Shown here: positions 31,466 to 35,109 of the stretch, one piece after another
Layout: every line of letters starts with the position of its first letter
Position numbering within the stretch: position 1 is the stretch's first letter
Position numbers and translations under genes: made by a program
Source of the DNA: Micromonospora arborensis
GTDB taxonomy: Bacteria; Actinomycetota; Actinomycetes; Mycobacteriales; Micromonosporaceae
Direction: 5' to 3'
NCBI RefSeq assembly: GCF_003205615.1
Contig: NZ_PYBV01000001.1
Location: forward strand, 79,077-114,185
DNA length: 35,109 nucleotides
Notes under the pieces: generated by a model
The model's input: only the letters and a program-made list of their open reading frames with translations
Databases searched by the model: none
What the model was told of the DNA's origin: nothing

Positions 31466-31882
31466 TCAGCGGCGGACGCCCTGAGGCGCGGCCAACGGCA
31501 GCGGAAGGGTCGGTCGGACGTCCCGCCGGGACGGGCCGAAGCTGAGCCCCACCGGGTCGGTGTGCGCCACCCCAGGGTCGAACAGGCGCAGTTCCGTGCG
31601 GCCGAGCCGGATCACGTCACCATCGGAGAGACGTTCCAACTCGGTGATTCGGCGATCGTTGAGCCAGGTGCCGTTGGTCGAGCCGAGGTCCCGCAGCGAC
31701 GGGCCCTCCGGGGCGAGCCACACCTCCGCGTGGCGACGGCTCAGATGCGGATCGCCGATGACAACGTGGCCGGTCGGCGCCCGGCCGATCACCTGCGGTT
31801 CGATCCGAAGGCGAAAACTCGCCCCGCGCATCGGTCCGCCCGCGACCGTCAACAACGGTAAAAGCTCCGGATGTTCCTCCAT
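31466..31882 (-). CDS. FHA domain protein
   Basis: The 138-aa protein is a single forkhead-associated domain that binds phosphothreonine peptides. The hallmark residues are present: GRAPTGHVVI (33-42), SRRHAEV (48-54) and STNGTWLN (67-74). It begins at residue ~9 with a short strand and ends with a Pro/Arg-rich tail. Single-domain FHA proteins in actinobacteria act as readers of Ser/Thr kinase signalling; no kinase gene is present in this window. The ATG lies about 10 bases after GGAGGG. It is transcribed away from the aldehyde dehydrogenase gene across a 255-bp gap without other recognisable genes. Confidence 0.9.
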   Translation of the reverse strand: MEEHPELLPLLTVAGGPMRGASFRLRIEPQVIGRAPTGHVVIGDPHLSRRHAEVWLAPEGPSLRDLGSTNGTWLNDRRITELERLSDGDVIRLGRTELRLFDPGVAHTDPVGLSFGPSRRDVRPTLPLPLAAPQGVRR

Positions 31883-32125
31883 GGACAGTCAGCCCTCCAC
31901 CCCACACCGTTACTCCGCGCGTCAGCCTGCCACCAGACGGTAATCATCAGTACCGACCGGGTGGTCAGCTCCTCGTGACCTCGCGACCATCCGCAGTTCG
32001 ACGATTCGGACGAACCGCCTCTGTCATCGGCGCCCTGAGCTGCACTGATCAACGATCGAGCGAGGCTGCGCGACTCCCGTCCCACCGCCGGGATCGGAGA
32101 CCTACCGGTGAGTAATTCTCGGGTC

Positions 32126-32131
32126 TAGACT
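32126..32131 (+). promoter_or_regulatory. Putative -10 element of a leaderless aldehyde dehydrogenase transcript
   Basis: TAGACT ends six bases before ATG 32138 and no ribosome site is visible. It is the best match to TAnnnT among the leaderless-type starts in this window. Confidence 0.55.
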
Positions 32132-32137
32132 GCCGCC

Positions 32138-33634
32138 ATGACGGCTGTGCATGTCCCGGGCCTCCCGGTCATCGAGGCGGATCGGCTGATCTCCACCAGC
32201 CCGGCCACCGGCGCTGAGGCCGGCCGTTTTCCGGTCGCCAACGAGGCCGACGTGCGACGGACCGTCGACCGCGCCCGCGCCGCCGGCGAATGGTGGGCCG
32301 GGCTCGGCTTCACCGGCCGCCGCGAACGGATGCTGCGGTGGCGTGCCCTCCTGGCCAAACGGATCGAGCAGTTGGCCGAGGTGGTGCACGTCGAGGGCGG
32401 CAAGCCGATCGCCGACGCCATCGTCGAGATCGTCACCGCGATCGAGCACATCGACTGGGCCGCCCGCAACGCCAGCCGCGTACTCGGCCCGCGCCGGGTG
32501 CGGTCCCGGCTCATCCTCGCCGAGTTCTCCGGGCACCTCGAATACCAGCCGCACGGCGTGGTCGGCGTGATCGGGCCGTGGAACTATCCGGTCTTCACGC
32601 CGATCGGTTCCGCCGCGTACGCGCTGGCCGCCGGTAACGCCGTGGTGCTCAAGCCGAGCGAATACACGCCCGCCGCCGGGCAGTGGCTGGTGGACAGCTT
32701 CGCCGAGGTGGTGCCCGAGCAGCCGGTGTTCACCGCCGTGCACGGGCTGGGCGACGTGGGTGCGGCACTGTGCCGCTCCGGGGTCGACAAGCTGGCCTTC
32801 ACCGGCTCGACCGCCACCGCCAGAAAGGTGATGGCCGCCTGCGCCGAGACGCTGACCCCGGTGCTGATCGAGGGCGGCGGCAAGGACGCGATGATCGTCG
32901 ACAGCGACGCCGACCTGGACGCTGCCGCCGAGGCGTGCGTGTGGGGCGGCATGACCAACGCGGGCCAGACCTGCATCGGCATCGAGCGGGTGTACGCCGT
33001 CGACTCGGTCTTCGACGCCTTCGTCGACAAGGTGGTGGCCCGCGCCGGTCAGCTGACCGTCGGGGCGGAGGGCAGCGACATCGGCCCGATCACCATGCCC
33101 CGACAGCTCGACGTGATCCGCGGGCACATCGACGCGGCAATCGCCTCCGGCGGGCGCGCGGTGCTCGGCGGCCCGAGCGCGGTGCAGCCGCCGTACGTCC
33201 ATCCGACCGTGCTCGTGGACGTCGCAGAGGAGTCGGCCGCCGTCCGGGAGGAGACCTTCGGCCCCACGCTGACCATCAACCGGGTCCGCGACGCCGACGA
33301 GGCCGTCACCCGCGCCAACGCTCTGCCGTACGGCTTGGGCGGTTCGGTCTTCGGCCGACGGCGCGCGGTGTCCATCGCGCGGCGGCTGCGCTCCGGCATG
33401 GCCTCAATCAACTCCACCCTGACCTTTGCCGGCATGTCCACCCTGCCGTTCGGCGGGGTCGGCGACTCCGGCTTCGGGCGGATCCACGGCGAGGACGGGC
33501 TGCGCGAGTTCGGCCGCGCCAAGGCGATCACCCGCCGTCGGGCCCGTTCGCTGCTGCCGTCGATGACCTTCGAACGGACCCCGACCGACGTGGCCCGGCT
33601 CGTCAAGGCCATCAAGGTGATGTACGGGAGGTGA
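32138..33634 (+). CDS. NAD(P)-dependent aldehyde dehydrogenase
   Basis: The 498-aa enzyme oxidises an aldehyde to its acid. Family motifs are in order: the Asn-containing GPWNYPVF (about 149-156), VLKPSEYTP (171-179), FTGSTATA (224-231), the general-base Glu in LIEGGGKD (about 247-254) and the nucleophile Cys in NAGQTCIG (about 275-282). EETFGPTL and LPFGGVGDSGFGR complete the fold. The QTCIG context and general length suggest broad-range or succinate-semialdehyde-type enzymes, but the substrate cannot be assigned. It ends 2 bp from the convergent nucS stop codon, with no room for a terminator. The transcript is probably leaderless. Confidence 0.93.
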   Translation: MTAVHVPGLPVIEADRLISTSPATGAEAGRFPVANEADVRRTVDRARAAGEWWAGLGFTGRRERMLRWRALLAKRIEQLAEVVHVEGGKPIADAIVEIVTAIEHIDWAARNASRVLGPRRVRSRLILAEFSGHLEYQPHGVVGVIGPWNYPVFTPIGSAAYALAAGNAVVLKPSEYTPAAGQWLVDSFAEVVPEQPVFTAVHGLGDVGAALCRSGVDKLAFTGSTATARKVMAACAETLTPVLIEGGGKDAMIVDSDADLDAAAEACVWGGMTNAGQTCIGIERVYAVDSVFDAFVDKVVARAGQLTVGAEGSDIGPITMPRQLDVIRGHIDAAIASGGRAVLGGPSAVQPPYVHPTVLVDVAEESAAVREETFGPTLTINRVRDADEAVTRANALPYGLGGSVFGRRRAVSIARRLRSGMASINSTLTFAGMSTLPFGGVGDSGFGRIHGEDGLREFGRAKAITRRRARSLLPSMTFERTPTDVARLVKAIKVMYGR

Positions 33635-33636
33635 GC

Positions 33637-34296
33637 TCAGAAGAGCGTCAGCTCGTCCTTCTCGATGCCCCGCAGCCTGTCGTAGTTCACGACCACACAC
33701 CGGATGCCCCGGTCGGTGGCGAGCACCCGGGCCTGCGGCTTGATCTCCTGGGCGGCGAAGACCCCGGCAACCGGGCTGAGGAGCGGGTCACGGTTCATCA
33801 ACTCGAGATAGCGGGTCAACTGCTCCACCCCGTCGATGTCGCCACGCCGCTTGACCTCGACGGCGACCGACCCGGAGTTGGCGTCCCGGCAGAGCAGGTC
33901 GACCGGGCCGATCGCCGTCATGTACTCGCGGCGGACCAGCGTGAACCCCTCACCCAGCACACCAGGGTTGGCGGCCAACAACTCCTGCAGGTGCGCCTCC
34001 ACCCCGTCCTTGCGCAGCCCGGGATCCACACCCAACTCGTACGAGGTGTCCTGGAAGATCTCCTCCAGGGTGATCCGTAGCTCCTCGCCGGCCTTGTTGA
34101 CCACCCGCCACACACCGGGGGCCTCCTCCAGGCGACACGGCGGGCTCATCCAGTTCAACGGCTTGTACGCACGGTCGTCGGCGTGAATCGACACCGACCC
34201 GTCCGCCTTCACCATCAGCAACCGGGTGGCCAGCGGCAGGTGAGCCGAGAGCCGTCCGACATAGTCCACCGAGCACTTCGCAATGACCAACCGCAC
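33637..34296 (-). CDS. nucS: Mismatch-specific endonuclease NucS (EndoMS)
   Basis: The 219-aa protein is the actinobacterial NucS that replaces MutS/MutL mismatch repair: it cuts both strands at G-T, G-G and T-T mismatches. The N-terminal DNA-binding domain (1-115) begins with the family hallmark [20 protein letters not shown]. The RecB-like nuclease core has Asp133 (GPVDLL), Glu147 and Lys149 (VEVKRRG) and Gln159 (EQLTRYLE). The C terminus DELTLF is the short clamp-binding motif that couples NucS to the replication sliding clamp. GTG 34296 is the family start; TACCCT ends six bases upstream and no ribosome site is visible, which suggests a leaderless mRNA. Length and residues appear complete. 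Confidence 0.96.
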   Translation of the reverse strand: MRLVIAKCSVDYVGRLSAHLPLATRLLMVKADGSVSIHADDRAYKPLNWMSPPCRLEEAPGVWRVVNKAGEELRITLEEIFQDTSYELGVDPGLRKDGVEAHLQELLAANPGVLGEGFTLVRREYMTAIGPVDLLCRDANSGSVAVEVKRRGDIDGVEQLTRYLELMNRDPLLSPVAGVFAAQEIKPQARVLATDRGIRCVVVNYDRLRGIEKDELTLF

Positions 34297-34302
34297 CCGA
34301 CG

Positions 34303-34308
34303 AGGGTA
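34303..34308 (-). promoter_or_regulatory. Putative -10 element of a leaderless nucS transcript
   Basis: On the minus strand TACCCT, CGTCGG and GTG 34296 follow one another. The hexamer fits TAnnnT and the spacing equals that at four other starts in the window. Confidence 0.5.
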
Positions 34309-34367
34309 GCGGAGCACCCGCCGGTCGCCACCGAGCGGCACTGGCGCGTCGATGCGATGCTGAGACC

Positions 34368-34985
34368 GTGTTCGAAGTCCTCACCGGCACCGGTCTCGCC
34401 GCCTCAGCGGGCCTGAACGCCTACATACCCCTGCTCATCCTCGGTCTGCTCGGCCGCTACTCCGACCTGGTCGACCTTCCCAGCGGCTGGACCTGGCTCG
34501 GCAACGGCTGGGTCATCGTCATCCTGGCCGCGCTGCTCGCCGTGGAGGTGGTGGCGGACAAGGTGCCCGTGGTCGACCACGTCAACGACGTGGTGCAGAC
34601 CGTGGTCCGGCCCACCGCGGGCGGGCTGGCCTTCGGCGCCGGGTCCTCGTCGGAGACGGTGACGGTCAGTGACCCGGGGAGCTTCTTCTCGTCGCACCAG
34701 TGGGTGCCGGTCGTCACCGGCGTACTGCTGGCACTGGGCGTGCATCTGCTCAAGTCGGCGGCACGCCCGGTCATCAACGCGACCACCGCCGGGTTCGGCG
34801 CCCCGGTCGCCAGCACCGCCGAGGACGCCACCAGCGTGGTGGTCTCCGTGGTGGCGATCATCCTGCCCGTCCTGGTGCTCGTCTTCCTGCTCGCTCTGGT
34901 GGTCTTCATCTTCTGGTTCGTCCGCCGGCGCTCCGAACGTCGCCGGGAACGTGCGGCGGCGCGCGCCGCGGGTTTCCGCGTCTGA
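34368..34985 (+). CDS. DUF4126 membrane protein
   Basis: The 205-aa protein has about four or five hydrophobic segments: 8-30, 48-62, 112-128, 150-185. The conserved DUF4126 start [22 protein letters not shown] and the motif [16 protein letters not shown] (about 59-74) are visible. The basic C-terminal tail ([17 protein letters not shown]) is likely cytoplasmic. Function is not established for the family. GTG 34368 is the start by homology; GATGCT ends six bases upstream and no ribosome site is present. It is divergent from nucS with 71 bp between start codons, a pairing I cannot interpret. Confidence 0.85.
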   Translation: MFEVLTGTGLAASAGLNAYIPLLILGLLGRYSDLVDLPSGWTWLGNGWVIVILAALLAVEVVADKVPVVDHVNDVVQTVVRPTAGGLAFGAGSSSETVTVSDPGSFFSSHQWVPVVTGVLLALGVHLLKSAARPVINATTAGFGAPVASTAEDATSVVVSVVAIILPVLVLVFLLALVVFIFWFVRRRSERRRERAAARAAGFRV

Positions 34986-35014
34986 CGGTTCGCTGGCTCG
35001 CCTGGACATGCCGC

Positions 35015-35046
35015 TGGCCGGCACCCCGGTCTCGGGGTGCCGGCCA
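35015..35046. terminator. Bidirectional hairpin between DUF4126 gene and the last gene
   Basis: A perfect 14-bp stem (TGGCCGGCACCCCG with CGGGGTGCCGGCCA) closes on GTCT. It lies 30 bases after the DUF4126 stop codon and 24 bases beyond the end of the convergent partial gene. AAGCTTGTC follows on the plus strand. Confidence 0.8.
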
Positions 35047-35069
35047 AGCTTGTCGCGGTGGTGCGGTGG

Positions 35070-35109
35070 TCAGCTGTTCCAGTACTGGGCGACGAGGTCG
35101 GCGGCCTGC
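35070..35109 (-). CDS. C-terminal end of an unidentified protein (partial)
   Basis: On the minus strand the last complete codons before TGA read QAADLVAQYWNS. The stop lies just beyond a strong bidirectional hairpin, as expected for a convergent gene. The fragment is too short to identify; the ending with Trp and aromatic residues would suit an exported protein, but that is a guess. Confidence 0.4.
   Translation of the reverse strand, partial: QAADLVAQYWNS

Noticed and set aside
32041..32070. Another copy of the acyl-CoA operator upstream of the aldehyde dehydrogenase (AACGATCG near 32051)
   Set aside because: Only the central eight bases fit and the outer half sites are absent, so it does not meet the level of the four listed sites.

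Overview
The window is a stretch of very GC-rich chromosome with actinobacterial gene content: a class F-like sortase, the large NAD-dependent glutamate dehydrogenase, NucS/EndoMS, FilP/Scy-type coiled-coil proteins, a SigE-family sigma factor and crotonyl-CoA carboxylase/reductase. GTG starts are frequent and several genes look leaderless. Overall style and protein similarity recalled from memory suggest Micromonospora or a close relative. This is an inference, not a database result. No rRNA, tRNA, CRISPR array, intact insertion sequence or prophage was seen.

Layout. 1-1.1 kb: the tail of a secreted, membrane-anchored protein overlaps a sortase gene. 1.1-6.2 kb: a 1,694-aa NAD-glutamate dehydrogenase on the minus strand. 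6.5-8.5 kb: a lipoprotein-type class B penicillin-binding protein. 8.5-8.9 kb: a non-coding block of palindromic and tandem repeats. 8.9-11.4 kb: an arginase-family enzyme with a long disordered tail, and a thioredoxin-fold/TPR protein without redox cysteines. 11.6-20.1 kb: a short-chain acyl-CoA block with the isobutyryl-CoA mutase large subunit (icmA), its GTPase chaperone MeaB, a thiolase, methylmalonyl-CoA epimerase and ccr. It is interrupted by two Asp23/Gls24 paralogues, a DUF3224 protein and a decayed IS630-type transposase. 20.4-23.9 kb: two cytoskeletal coiled-coil proteins of the FilP/Scy/DivIVA type. 24-28.3 kb: an AI-2E-family permease, an alpha/beta hydrolase, a small zinc-site protein and a sigma factor/membrane protein pair. 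28.3-35.1 kb: a tandem-duplicated 3-hydroxyacyl-CoA dehydrogenase, a second hydrolase, an FHA protein, an aldehyde dehydrogenase, nucS, a DUF4126 membrane protein and the tail of one more gene.

How the genes work together. Thiolase (acetoacetyl-CoA), 3-hydroxyacyl-CoA dehydrogenase (3-hydroxybutyryl-CoA), Ccr (ethylmalonyl- or butyryl-CoA), IcmA/MeaB (isobutyryl-CoA to butyryl-CoA) and the epimerase (methylmalonyl-CoA) form a C4/C5 CoA-thioester network that feeds polyketide extender units and acetate assimilation. The main new observation is that the promoters of icmA, thiolase/epimerase (divergent), ccr and the dehydrogenase each carry a match to one palindrome, CTGAACGATCGTTCAG. This suggests one regulator, probably TetR-like, controls the network although the genes are scattered over 17 kb. 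The regulator gene is not in the window.

Other non-coding structure worth attention: a perfect 16-bp inverted repeat before the AI-2E permease, a 22-bp-arm AT-rich palindrome upstream of icmA, three copies of a 76-77 bp palindromic repeat family, a 16-bp-arm inverted repeat next to a G-rich tract, and a recurring -10-like hexamer placed exactly six bases before start codons.
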